From assembly GCF_023284065.1 (NCBI RefSeq), contig NZ_JAKIKP010000005.1, positions 186,001-250,000 on the forward strand: a DNA stretch of 64,000 nucleotides. Reading direction: 5' to 3'. The position numbers were made by a program, and so were the translations under genes. Source of the stretch: Shewanella gaetbuli. Its GTDB lineage: Bacteria > Pseudomonadota > Gammaproteobacteria > Enterobacterales > Shewanellaceae. Shown one piece after another: positions 19,938 through 28,572 of this stretch. The notes under the pieces were generated by a model. That model ran no database searches, was not told where the DNA came from, and saw only the letters and a list, made by a program, of their open reading frames with translations. Positions within the stretch are counted from its first letter, which is position 1. Every line of letters begins with the position of its first letter.

Positions 19938-22094
19938 ATGATGAAAGCATCTCCAATAGCGATAGCAGTGTTAAGCAGCTTGATGGCCACAGTGACCATA
20001 GCCCAAGAAGGTGAGCAACAAACACAACCAGCTAACTTTTTAGGAGAAGACTTCGCGTTGAATATTGAACGTATTCAGATAACGGGAATGAATTTTAATA
20101 ACTACAAGTCAGGGGCAGCCTCAGGAGCTATGCGTGGTGATATTGATTTAATGGATACACCGCAGTCTGTGAATGTCATTCCTGACTTTATTACCGATGA
20201 ACAATTGGCGACAAATTTATCTGAAGTGTTAGTGAATGATTCTAGCGTCACTGGCGGCAGTGAAAAATGGAATCGCCAAGTGTTTAATATTCGTGGTTTC
20301 GAATTAGACTCAGGCAGTGGCTTTTTAATTAATGGACATCAGCAGTTTTCTCATTACGTACAACCCATTGAAACCCTACAGCAAGTTGAAGTGCTAAAAG
20401 GCCCATCAAGTATGTTATACGGTCAATCAGGCCCTGGTGGTTTGATTAATATGGTCACTAAAAAGCCGACTTATGACAACTTATTTGAACTGGCAGTTGA
20501 TACTGATGAGCACGGTTCAACGCGTTTTCAATTGGATGCAGGTGGCAGCTTAAATGATGCTCAAACCATTCGTTATCGTACCGTGTTAGTTAAGCAAGAC
20601 AGCCAATACTGGCGTGAATACCAAGATGAAAACGGTAGCCAAAGCCAAGAACGCGACCGCTTTTTAGGTTATTTGAACTTAGAGTTTGATCTGCACGACG
20701 ATGTTATGTTGTCGGTTAAATATGATTACACCGATGACTTAACCGGAATTGACCGTGGTGGTTGGTTAGATGACAACGGTGATTTGATTGGTGATCGTGA
20801 AGACATTTGGGATATGCCTTGGGCATTCACCGATAACAATGTGCAAAATATTGGTGCAGATTTAACTTGGTATATGTCTAATGAGTGGACAATGAAAACA
20901 GGTTATAACCATCAAAGCTTTACTCGTCAACGTCTTGATTCGTCTCCTTCATTTACGCCAGGTTCAAACCCTATAGAAGACGGCTATTACATTAGCCCAT
21001 TTGACCGCCATGATGACTGGCAGCATAAAACGGCTTATATGGACTTTACCGGTGAAATTTCTGCCTTGGGTATGGATCATCAATTATTAATTGGTGCCAA
21101 CATTCTTGATTATTACTATGGTCAGCAGCGTCATGATGGTGAAAAAAATCAGCTTGTTATGCCAGGGCAACCCCTACCAAAACCTGATTTAGACTACAGT
21201 ATGGGGAGTGTTAATACCGAAACTAGCTATAAACATTATGGCTTTTATATTCAAGATTTAATGACCATTAATGATAATTGGCAAGTGCTTGCGGGCCTAC
21301 GTTATGACCAACAGCATAAAGATGAAGCCGGTGGCGACAGCGATGCAGTGTCACCTAAATTGGGGGTAATTTACTCACCAACGGATAACGGCAGTATTTA
21401 TGTTAATTACTCAAAAAGCTTTAACCCACAGTCAATGGTGACCAGTGATAATGATGTTAATGAAGGCATGAATTTAGACCCTGAATATGGCGAACAATTT
21501 GAAATAGGTACCAAGTGGGAACTTTATGACGGCGGGCTATTATTAACCGGAGCTGTATTTGATACCACATTAACCAATGTGGCTGTTCAAGAGAGGTTAG
21601 AGCAACCCGTTGATGATAAAGAATATATTACTACTCAAAGCGGCAAGCAGCATCATCGTGGTTTTGAACTTGGCGCCCAAGGTGAATTAATCGACAACGT
21701 GTTTATTACCACCTCAATGATGTATCTAGATGCTAAATATATTACCAGTACTGAAGATACTGCACAGTTAGATGGTAAAACGCCGGTTGATGCCCCTAAG
21801 TGGTCAGCAAATGTATGGACACGTTATGAAGTAAACGATGACTTAGCGTTAAACTTTGGCGCAGTTTATGTGGGTGAGCGTTTTGCCAATACCCAAAACA
21901 CCATTGTAAAAGATGACTATATTCGTTTTGATTTTGGTGCCGCTTATGGCTTTAGCGTGAAAGACACTGACATGAGTATTCGTTTTAACATTAGAAACTT
22001 ATTCGACGCAGATTACTTAGATGGTGGTACTGAAACCGATGTCACTGTGGGTGAGGGGCGTAACTTTAGCTTAGCGTTTCAAGCTAAGTTTTAA
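19938..22094 (+). CDS. TonB-dependent siderophore receptor
   Basis: 718-residue outer-membrane receptor. The signal peptide ends near TVTIA-QEG. The plug domain has the siderophore-receptor signature (MDTPQSVNVIP ... VEVLKGPSSMLYGQSGPGGLINMVTKKP, about residues 70-175), followed by a 22-strand-type barrel ending in aromatic ...FSLAFQAKF. It should import a ferric siderophore with TonB-ExbBD energy; the siderophore is not identifiable. AGGG lies six bases before the ATG. No biosynthesis genes are nearby, so it may be used for siderophores made by other organisms. Fur-like boxes upstream suggest iron repression. Confidence 0.92.
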   Translation: MMKASPIAIAVLSSLMATVTIAQEGEQQTQPANFLGEDFALNIERIQITGMNFNNYKSGAASGAMRGDIDLMDTPQSVNVIPDFITDEQLATNLSEVLVNDSSVTGGSEKWNRQVFNIRGFELDSGSGFLINGHQQFSHYVQPIETLQQVEVLKGPSSMLYGQSGPGGLINMVTKKPTYDNLFELAVDTDEHGSTRFQLDAGGSLNDAQTIRYRTVLVKQDSQYWREYQDENGSQSQERDRFLGYLNLEFDLHDDVMLSVKYDYTDDLTGIDRGGWLDDNGDLIGDREDIWDMPWAFTDNNVQNIGADLTWYMSNEWTMKTGYNHQSFTRQRLDSSPSFTPGSNPIEDGYYISPFDRHDDWQHKTAYMDFTGEISALGMDHQLLIGANILDYYYGQQRHDGEKNQLVMPGQPLPKPDLDYSMGSVNTETSYKHYGFYIQDLMTINDNWQVLAGLRYDQQHKDEAGGDSDAVSPKLGVIYSPTDNGSIYVNYSKSFNPQSMVTSDNDVNEGMNLDPEYGEQFEIGTKWELYDGGLLLTGAVFDTTLTNVAVQERLEQPVDDKEYITTQSGKQHHRGFELGAQGELIDNVFITTSMMYLDAKYITSTEDTAQLDGKTPVDAPKWSANVWTRYEVNDDLALNFGAVYVGERFANTQNTIVKDDYIRFDFGAAYGFSVKDTDMSIRFNIRNLFDADYLDGGTETDVTVGEGRNFSLAFQAKF

Positions 22095-22116
22095 TTCAAC
22101 ATTTAGATAAAACAAC

Positions 22117-22148
22117 AATGCCGCCACTTAATAAAGGGCGGCATTTTT
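22117..22148. terminator. Terminator after siderophore receptor
   Basis: AATGCCGCC and GGCGGCATT arms with an 11-base loop and a T run; also usable by the convergent small membrane gene. Confidence 0.88.
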
Positions 22149-22160
22149 ACTTACTGGTGG

Positions 22161-22538
22161 TTAGTCGGCTTGATGTTCGAAAGTACGGCCTGAATATTGG
22201 CTTTGCTGAGCTTGATTGTTTTGAGCCTGACCATTTTGACGACGAAACATGTCAGCGTAAGGGGCTTGAGGCTCGCGGTTTACATTACCGTATCCCTGAT
22301 AAGCATCTTTAGCTTGGCCTTGTGCTGTATAAAATGATTTGATCATTTTAGACGCTAAAATTTTGCGTCCAAAAAATTGCATGGTAATGAAGCTTAGTAA
22401 ACCAAACAATAGTAAAAAAGGTAATAAAACCAATGAGACAAAACTAAATGCCACAAAAGCAATTAATGCCACGACAGGGTTCATCCCGTTAAATCGACTT
22501 TTAAATTGATTAGGATTAAATGATTGGTTAAATCTCAT
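22161..22538 (-). CDS. Small membrane protein of unknown function
   Basis: 125 residues. One long hydrophobic stretch (about residues 20-55, VVALIAFVAFSFVSLVLLPFLLLFGLLSFITM) could form one or two membrane helices. The C-terminal half is hydrophilic and rich in Gln/Asn. GGAG stands five bases before the ATG. No domain recognised. Monocistronic, between the siderophore receptor terminator and a LysR gene. Confidence 0.65.
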   Translation of the reverse strand: MRFNQSFNPNQFKSRFNGMNPVVALIAFVAFSFVSLVLLPFLLLFGLLSFITMQFFGRKILASKMIKSFYTAQGQAKDAYQGYGNVNREPQAPYADMFRRQNGQAQNNQAQQSQYSGRTFEHQAD

Positions 22539-22668
22539 GTTGGCTCCAAATGCGAATCGCCTAAAACAATAATGAAGCTGAAGTGTGCATCAAGCAGACA
22601 TAATATGTCACGTTAATCCTGATTAATGTTCGCTGATTAATGTTCACGGAACAGTGCTTCTTGATGAG

Positions 22669-23637
22669 TTAACCATTAAAAGCCGCTAACGTTTTGGGAA
22701 TGTTTTTTATCACCATATCCCTTACCCACATATGACCGGGTTCTTGGTCATTTCGCTCGTGCCACAGCAGCACATAAGCCATGGGCATAAATTCAAATGG
22801 CAGTGGAATTTCAGTTAAACAATATAAACTTTGCGCATGCTGAGCAAAGCTAGATGGCAAGGTAAAGATTAAATCTGAATGAGCACAAATACTGGATGCC
22901 CCATAAAAATCAGGCACAGTGGCAGAAATATTTCTGTGCTGGTTTTGGCTTGCTAGAAAGTAATCCAGCGCCCACCAGTCATTCCCCTCACAACGTACCT
23001 GCACATGGTTCATTGATAAATAAGCCGCCATGTCCCATTGGTTGTTGTCAATGGAGGCTAAAATTGGGTGGTCTTGGCGCACTAAGCACACTTGTTTATC
23101 ACTAAATAAGGTTTGGTATTTTAAGCCATCAGCCAGATCACCCACTTTAAATTGTGCATGCGGGTGGGTGTCTCGACCGGCGATACCAAAATCAATTTGA
23201 CCTGTTTGCAAGTCGTTAATCGATTTTTCAGTCCAGCCATAGGTATCTAATTTTAAATTGGGGGCTTGTTGTAACAATGAGCCAATAAAATAAGGTATGA
23301 GGGTTTCGTAGGCGCTTTCTACCATGGCAAAAGCAAAGTGACGCTGGCTTGTTTGCGGCGAAAAGCTGGGGGGCAGCGTGAGCTGATATAAATTTTGTAG
23401 CGCCTGAGGTAAGTCTTTGCCTAAGGCAAGCGCGTGAGCCGTGGGTTTAAGCCCATGAGCCGTACGCTGAAATAATGGGTCATCTAAGGTGTCCCTTAAT
23501 CTATTTAAACTTTTGCTCAACGCCGACTGACTCAAATGCAGTCGGTTAGCGGCGCGGGTTACGCTTTGTTCTTCAAGTAGCACCTGTAGAGTAACTAAAA
23601 GGTTTAAATCAATGCGAGAAAGGTTATCTAAATTCAT
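22669..23637 (-). CDS. LysR-family transcriptional regulator
   Basis: 322 residues. The N-terminal winged helix-turn-helix is clear (IDLNLLVTLQVLLEEQSVTRAANRLHLSQSALSKSLNRLR, about residues 9-49). It is followed by a periplasmic-binding-like effector domain. It resembles the NodD/LeuO-like branch (DPLFQRTAHGLKPTAHA). AAGGA stands eight bases before the ATG. It is divergent from a Bcr/CflA transporter across about 130 bp, so it probably controls that gene and itself; the effector is unknown. Confidence 0.88.
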   Translation of the reverse strand: MNLDNLSRIDLNLLVTLQVLLEEQSVTRAANRLHLSQSALSKSLNRLRDTLDDPLFQRTAHGLKPTAHALALGKDLPQALQNLYQLTLPPSFSPQTSQRHFAFAMVESAYETLIPYFIGSLLQQAPNLKLDTYGWTEKSINDLQTGQIDFGIAGRDTHPHAQFKVGDLADGLKYQTLFSDKQVCLVRQDHPILASIDNNQWDMAAYLSMNHVQVRCEGNDWWALDYFLASQNQHRNISATVPDFYGASSICAHSDLIFTLPSSFAQHAQSLYCLTEIPLPFEFMPMAYVLLWHERNDQEPGHMWVRDMVIKNIPKTLAAFNG

Positions 23638-23770
23638 AGTGATATTCCTTAGAGGAAATTTAGTATCAATTTTATATCATTTCTTGTCATACCACGAATG
23701 TTATAAAATATTGCTATCACTCAGGCCTGATGGGCTATGCAGTCACTTTTAATAATTATCGAGAAATTTG

Positions 23771-24970
23771 ATGCAACGTAATTTATTACCCTTATTAATG
23801 TTTATGGTGGTGTTAAGCCCTTTAGCCATTGATATTTATTTACCTTCAATGCCAACAATGGCGGCAGAATACGCGGTATCTGACAACCAAGTACAATCGA
23901 CATTAATGTTGTTTTTGTTTGCCATGGGATTAGGGCAAATATTAATAGGCCCATTAGCTGACCGTTTTGGCCGTAGACCTATTGCCTTGTTCGGTATTGT
24001 TTTATACGGATTAAGCAGTTTATTAGGAGCATTTGCGGTGCAGTTTGAAGTACTGCAATTAGCTAGGGTGTTACAAGGGCTGGCTGCTTGTTCAACCTCA
24101 ATTGTGGTCTTTAGTGCAGTGCGAGATTGTTATAACAACAAACAAAGCATGACCATGTACAGTTATCTCAACGGCATGATTTGTGTAATACCCGCTCTTG
24201 CGCCTACGTTAGGTGGCTTGTTAGCCCTACAATTTGGCTGGCGTTCAACCTTTATATTTATGGCACTATACGCCATTTTAGTGTTGTTAATAGTGGGGAT
24301 GAAGTTTCCTGAAACCCGCCCAATGAACACCGACTCAACGGGTAAATTATATCGTTGGGGGCGTTATCAACCGGTGATCACCAATGGTCACTTTATGTTT
24401 TATGCATTGACATGCATGACCGCAATGGCCTCAATAGTGTGTTATGTGTCCTATTCGCCTATTTGGTTAATTGGCAAGCTTGGGGTATCTGAACTTACCT
24501 TTAGTGGTTTGTTTGGCTTAAATGCATTAGTGAATATTGTGGCGTGTTTTACGGCACCAATATTAGTGAAGCGAATAGGTAATCGCCCAGGCGTAATAGT
24601 GGCACTGAGCTTTATGGTAGCCGCGGCATTATTAGAAGTGTTAATGCACGTGGTTGGCCCGCAAACAGGCTTGGGTGCTGCAATGGCCTTTATGATGCCA
24701 ATGATGTTGCTATGTATCGGCTTTGCTATATTACTCGGGCCTGCGACCAGTATGGCACTAGCAGGGTTTGGTGAGCGAGCAGGTACAGCTACAGCGGTGT
24801 TAGGTTGTATTCAAATGAGCGGGGCATCTTTATTGGCGGCACTGATTCAGTTAACAGATATTCCAGCGCCTTATGCCATTGCACTTATTATGGGAGGCTG
24901 TTGTAGTGTGTTGTTAGTGATAATGTCTATTAAAGGATTAAATCACTGGCATCAAGAGCAACATGCTTAA
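23771..24970 (+). CDS. Bcr/CflA-family MFS drug efflux transporter
   Basis: About 399 residues with 12 predicted membrane helices. The opening PLAIDIYLPSMPTMAAEY and the A-motif GPLADRFGRRPIALFG (about residues 65-80) are typical of Bcr/CflA multidrug exporters. It acts in the inner membrane by proton antiport. The ATG at 23771 is preferred over an immediately upstream TTG. Divergent from the LysR gene, which is its likely regulator. Followed by a strong terminator. Confidence 0.87.
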   Translation: MQRNLLPLLMFMVVLSPLAIDIYLPSMPTMAAEYAVSDNQVQSTLMLFLFAMGLGQILIGPLADRFGRRPIALFGIVLYGLSSLLGAFAVQFEVLQLARVLQGLAACSTSIVVFSAVRDCYNNKQSMTMYSYLNGMICVIPALAPTLGGLLALQFGWRSTFIFMALYAILVLLIVGMKFPETRPMNTDSTGKLYRWGRYQPVITNGHFMFYALTCMTAMASIVCYVSYSPIWLIGKLGVSELTFSGLFGLNALVNIVACFTAPILVKRIGNRPGVIVALSFMVAAALLEVLMHVVGPQTGLGAAMAFMMPMMLLCIGFAILLGPATSMALAGFGERAGTATAVLGCIQMSGASLLAALIQLTDIPAPYAIALIMGGCCSVLLVIMSIKGLNHWHQEQHA

Positions 24971-24984
24971 TCGCTAATCATAGA

Positions 24985-25024
24985 AAAAGCCACTGCGAAT
25001 AGCGTATTCACAGTGGCTTTTTTG
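24985..25024 (+). terminator. Terminator after Bcr/CflA gene
   Basis: Long hairpin: outer arms AAAAGCCACTG / CAGTGGCTTTT and inner arms GAATA / TATTC, then a T run. Confidence 0.88.
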
Positions 25025-25156
25025 TTGTTTGGAGTAGTTGCGTTGAAACAAAGATTAAAATTTCATTGCTATCGCCTAGGTTTACTATATTGAGTAGTAT
25101 GCTTCACTTGTTAAACTTTATTCTATTCACGTGTAATTCAAAAAGATGCTCCAAAA

Positions 25157-25768
25157 ATGACTAGACAGTATTGTAATCAATGTCACTTTCCTCAAACCAG
25201 TTGTGTTTGTAGCGCTGTTGCTCCCGTGAGATCTAAAACTGAGGTGATTGTGATGCAGCACCCCAGTGAAGTGAACCATGCTAAAAATAGCGTGAGATTA
25301 ATGCCCTTGGTATTAGCCAATATGCAAATTGTTGTGGGCGAAACAGCGGCAGATTTTACTGAGTTACGTCAATATTTAGCCCAAGCCAATAAACCTGTTT
25401 ATATTATTTACCCAAGCGAAACCAGCCAAACCGTGCAACAAAGTGGTGCACAGGCTGATGCGATTATTGTGTTATTAGATGGCACTTGGCGAAAAGCATA
25501 CAGAATGTTGCAGTTAAACCCATGGCTGCAGCAGTATCCAGCGTTACATTTAGAAGTTGAGCATGCTTCACAATATGTGATTCGAAAAGCAAAACGAGCG
25601 GACAGTTTATCAACCCTTGAAGCGGCGGCTTTTATGCTATCATCGTTAGACAAACAGTTAGACACGTCACCTTTATTGAATGTTTTTGATGCTATGGTGA
25701 ACTTGCGATTACAAGCGATGCCTGCGGCGGTTCGCCAAAGGTATTCTCTACAGTCTAAGGATGAATAA
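25157..25768 (+). CDS. tapT: DTW-domain tRNA-uridine aminocarboxypropyltransferase
   Basis: 203 residues. A four-cysteine zinc motif opens the protein (CNQCHFPQTSCVC, residues 6-18). The DTW-family active region reads LLDGTWRKAYRML near residue 108, with the terminal RADSLSTLEAAA block. E. coli TapT (YfiP) makes acp3U at position 47 of tRNA from S-adenosylmethionine; the same role is assigned by family. The stop overlaps the next start (TAATG), giving translational coupling with a small coiled-coil protein. Confidence 0.88.
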   Translation: MTRQYCNQCHFPQTSCVCSAVAPVRSKTEVIVMQHPSEVNHAKNSVRLMPLVLANMQIVVGETAADFTELRQYLAQANKPVYIIYPSETSQTVQQSGAQADAIIVLLDGTWRKAYRMLQLNPWLQQYPALHLEVEHASQYVIRKAKRADSLSTLEAAAFMLSSLDKQLDTSPLLNVFDAMVNLRLQAMPAAVRQRYSLQSKDE

Positions 25769-26154
25769 TGAAATTATTTATGTCTACATTAAGTTTTTTA
25801 TGCCTGATCATAGGCATATTAGTGTCAGGAATAGTGATTGCTGCTGACGTGATTAGTGCCGCTGATCCTGAAAAGCCGCGTCGCAAAATGTCACTTCAGC
25901 AACAAGCTGAACAAGGCCGCATAGACTCTAAAAAGCTTGAGCAATCTCAGCTTGAAAAAGCCCGTGCCGCAGCAAACGGTACCGCAGAACGTGAGCAAGA
26001 AATATTAGCCCGTCAGCAGCATGGCGAATGGCAACAACAGCAACGCGACAAAGCCAAAGCTCAGTTTGATGAACGCGCTGAACGTGAAGCTAAATACTTA
26101 CAGCAAGCCAAAGAAGCAGCTGCCAAAGAGCGACAAATTAGTGAAGATGAGTAA
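25768..26154 (+). CDS. Small exported coiled-coil protein of unknown function
   Basis: 128 residues. The N-terminus is a hydrophobic signal or anchor (about residues 4-26, LSFLCLIIGILVSGIVIAADV). The rest is highly charged and rich in Gln, Glu, Lys and Ala with a heptad-like pattern, suggesting one long helix. No family recognised. Its start overlaps the tapT stop by one base (TAATG), so it is translated from the same message. Confidence 0.65.
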   Translation: MKLFMSTLSFLCLIIGILVSGIVIAADVISAADPEKPRRKMSLQQQAEQGRIDSKKLEQSQLEKARAAANGTAEREQEILARQQHGEWQQQQRDKAKAQFDERAEREAKYLQQAKEAAAKERQISEDE

Positions 26155-26265
26155 GTAAAAATAAGTACAGTTGAGGTGATAGGGCTGAACAAACTATCGC
26201 TACTTTGCCCCTTTAACTGCTCCTTTCACTGTGTTTGTGAAGTTCAATTTAAATAAAGAGCCTTT

Positions 26266-26991
26266 ATGTCTAAGCGCCCACCGCAACCTCCTGTTTCTAA
26301 CACTTCAACAGCAACTGATTTAACTGATAATTGCCCCGACACTTGCCCTTTGTGCGAATCAACTAGGTTGGGCTTTTTTCATCAAGATAAAAACCGGCCC
26401 TATTTTCAATGTCAGCAATGCCAATTAGTGACGGTACCGAAAGCGTTTTATTTAGATGAAGTAGCAGAAAAAGCCTTTTACGACTTACATGACAATACCG
26501 TTGCCGATGAAGGATACAAACGGTTTTTATCACGCACGTTAACCCCTGTGCTTGAGCGAGTTAATAGCGAGGCTAAAGGGTTGGACTTTGGTTGTGGCGA
26601 AGGCGGTGTATTAAGCCAAATGGCCGCTGAGGCCGGGGTGAGTGTCAGCAACTATGATTTATTTTATTTTCCAGATACAGGACAGCTTAAACAACAGTAC
26701 GACTTTATCACTATGACAGAGGTGATAGAGCATATTGCCGATGCCAAGGGTGTTTTACAGCAATTAAAACAACTGCTTAATGATAATGGCTTGATTGCCA
26801 TTATGACTAAGCGTGTGCGTGATCATGCTAGCTTTATCAATTGGCATTACAAGCATGACCCTACTCATATCAACTTTTATAGTGAAGCCACATTTCAATG
26901 GATTGCTGTTCAGTATCAATGGCAACTTGAGGTGGTGGACAATGATGTGGTGATTTTCAGCCAACAAGCCCAAGGCTCTGATACTGCATAG
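26266..26991 (+). CDS. Class I SAM methyltransferase with N-terminal zinc motif
   Basis: 241 residues. Cysteine pairs near the N-terminus (CPDTCPLC ... CQQCQL) suggest a zinc ribbon. Motif I of class I methyltransferases appears as LDFGCGEGGVLSQMA (about residue 103), and TMTEVIEHIADAKGVL matches the motif after the third strand. The C-terminal DPTHINFYSEATFQWIA block is shared with small-molecule/lipid methyltransferases of this type. The substrate is unknown. AAAGAG lies five bases before the ATG. Confidence 0.8.
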   Translation: MSKRPPQPPVSNTSTATDLTDNCPDTCPLCESTRLGFFHQDKNRPYFQCQQCQLVTVPKAFYLDEVAEKAFYDLHDNTVADEGYKRFLSRTLTPVLERVNSEAKGLDFGCGEGGVLSQMAAEAGVSVSNYDLFYFPDTGQLKQQYDFITMTEVIEHIADAKGVLQQLKQLLNDNGLIAIMTKRVRDHASFINWHYKHDPTHINFYSEATFQWIAVQYQWQLEVVDNDVVIFSQQAQGSDTA

Positions 26992-27070
26992 CATCTCGAT
27001 TAAACATATGGCTCATCGCAAAGTTGCACTGCAAATCAGTGGCTCAAATTATTGAGCGTGCGGTGCATTG

Positions 27071-27094
27071 CAAACAAATCGATACAATTGTTTG
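27071..27094. repeat. Inverted repeat upstream of M16 peptidase pair
   Basis: Perfect arms CAAACAA and TTGTTTG with a ten-base spacer, in the 250-bp gap before the M16 genes. Possible operator; no factor can be named. Confidence 0.3.
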
Positions 27095-27243
27095 TGATAG
27101 GTTGGTGGTTATTAATTAACAAGTCGATTAAATCAAGGTAGGTTATTGGGCTTAAGTGACCTATGTTGCAGTCGACTCAACAATAATGACCTCAACACGA
27201 CATAACGCTAAATAAATTTCATTTATTATTGAAGGAGCAAAAG

Positions 27244-28572
27244 ATGAAATGGACGCGATCAGCGTTAATATTTCTGCTGGCTATTTTCAGCACTCAAGGT
27301 GCTAAGGCAACAACAGCAGAAGATGTTAATAGCTTCACGCTAGACAATGGCATGAAAATCATGGTGTTAGAAGATAGTTCTATTCCTAACGCCAACATGT
27401 ATCTTTTTTGGAAAGTGGGTTCTCGTAATGAGGTTCCCGGTATCACCGGTATTTCGCACTTTTTTGAACACATGATGTTTAATGGCTCAAAAAAATATGG
27501 TCCCAAAATGTTTGACCGCACAATGGAAGCGGCTGGTGGGGCAAACAATGCTTATACCACCGAAGATATGACAGTGTACACCGACTGGTTTCCTGCAACT
27601 GCGCTAGAAACCATTTTTGATCTAGAAGCCGACCGCATTGCCAACTTAGACATTGACCCTGATATGGTGGAAAGTGAGCGTGGTGTGGTGCAATCAGAGC
27701 GTACCACCGGACTTGAAAACTCTAACTGGCGCAGCTTACAAGAAGCGTTAAAAGGGGGGGCTTTTTCAGCGCATCCTTATAGTTGGTCTGTGATTGGTTA
27801 TGAGTCAGATATTGCAGCGTGGACATTAGAAGATTTACAGCAGTACCACAAAACCTATTACGCCCCTAACAACGCTGTTGTGGTGATAGTGGGCGATGTT
27901 AAATTGGCTGAAGTAAAACGTTTAGCCAATACCTATTTTGCGCCTATTCCTGCACAAGCCCCGCCTAAAGCAGTTCGCACCGTTGAGCCGTTACAAAAAG
28001 GCGAGCGTCGCGTATTTGTGAAAAAAGAATCTGTTAGTACGCCAAATGTGATGCTGGCTTATCATATTCCTGCTACCAGCCATGCTGACTATTATGCGCT
28101 CGATTTGCTGGCAGATATATTAAGCCAAGGCAACAGTTCGCGTTTTTACCAAGGTTTAGTCGACAAACAGTTAGCTACAGCAGCAGAAACTTATGTCCCC
28201 ATGTCTTTCGACCCGAATTTATTTTACATCTTAGGTGTGGCGAATCAGGGGGTGGATGCCTCTACATTAGAGCTAGCATTGCTTGAGCAAATTAACCAAG
28301 TGGCATTACAAGGTGTGACAGCTCAAGAGCTTGAAAAAGTTAAAAATATCAAGCTAATGAATTTTTACCGCCAAATGGAAACCATCAACGGTAAAGCCAA
28401 CACTTTAGGCACTTATGAAATGTACTTTGGCAGTTATGAAAAGCTTTTTAGTGCACCAGAACGCTATAACCAAGTGACTCCGGAAGATATTCAGCGTGTG
28501 GCACAAACCTATTTAATTCGTGCAAACCGAACGGTTGGAGTACTAGCTGCAGTGGAGGAAAGCGACCAATGA
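27244..28572 (+). CDS. Periplasmic M16 zinc peptidase (catalytic partner)
   Basis: 442 residues from the ATG at 27244, which has GGAG seven bases upstream; an upstream TTG is less likely. The signal peptide ends near GAKA. The inverted zinc motif H72-F-F-E75-H76 is intact, followed at the right distance by glutamates in VESERGVVQSERTTG. The processing-peptidase/pitrilysin fold should degrade short peptides in the periplasm. It overlaps the next gene by four bases (ATGA), which encodes a zinc-less M16 partner, so the two likely form a heterodimer. Confidence 0.92.
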   Translation: MKWTRSALIFLLAIFSTQGAKATTAEDVNSFTLDNGMKIMVLEDSSIPNANMYLFWKVGSRNEVPGITGISHFFEHMMFNGSKKYGPKMFDRTMEAAGGANNAYTTEDMTVYTDWFPATALETIFDLEADRIANLDIDPDMVESERGVVQSERTTGLENSNWRSLQEALKGGAFSAHPYSWSVIGYESDIAAWTLEDLQQYHKTYYAPNNAVVVIVGDVKLAEVKRLANTYFAPIPAQAPPKAVRTVEPLQKGERRVFVKKESVSTPNVMLAYHIPATSHADYYALDLLADILSQGNSSRFYQGLVDKQLATAAETYVPMSFDPNLFYILGVANQGVDASTLELALLEQINQVALQGVTAQELEKVKNIKLMNFYRQMETINGKANTLGTYEMYFGSYEKLFSAPERYNQVTPEDIQRVAQTYLIRANRTVGVLAAVEESDQ

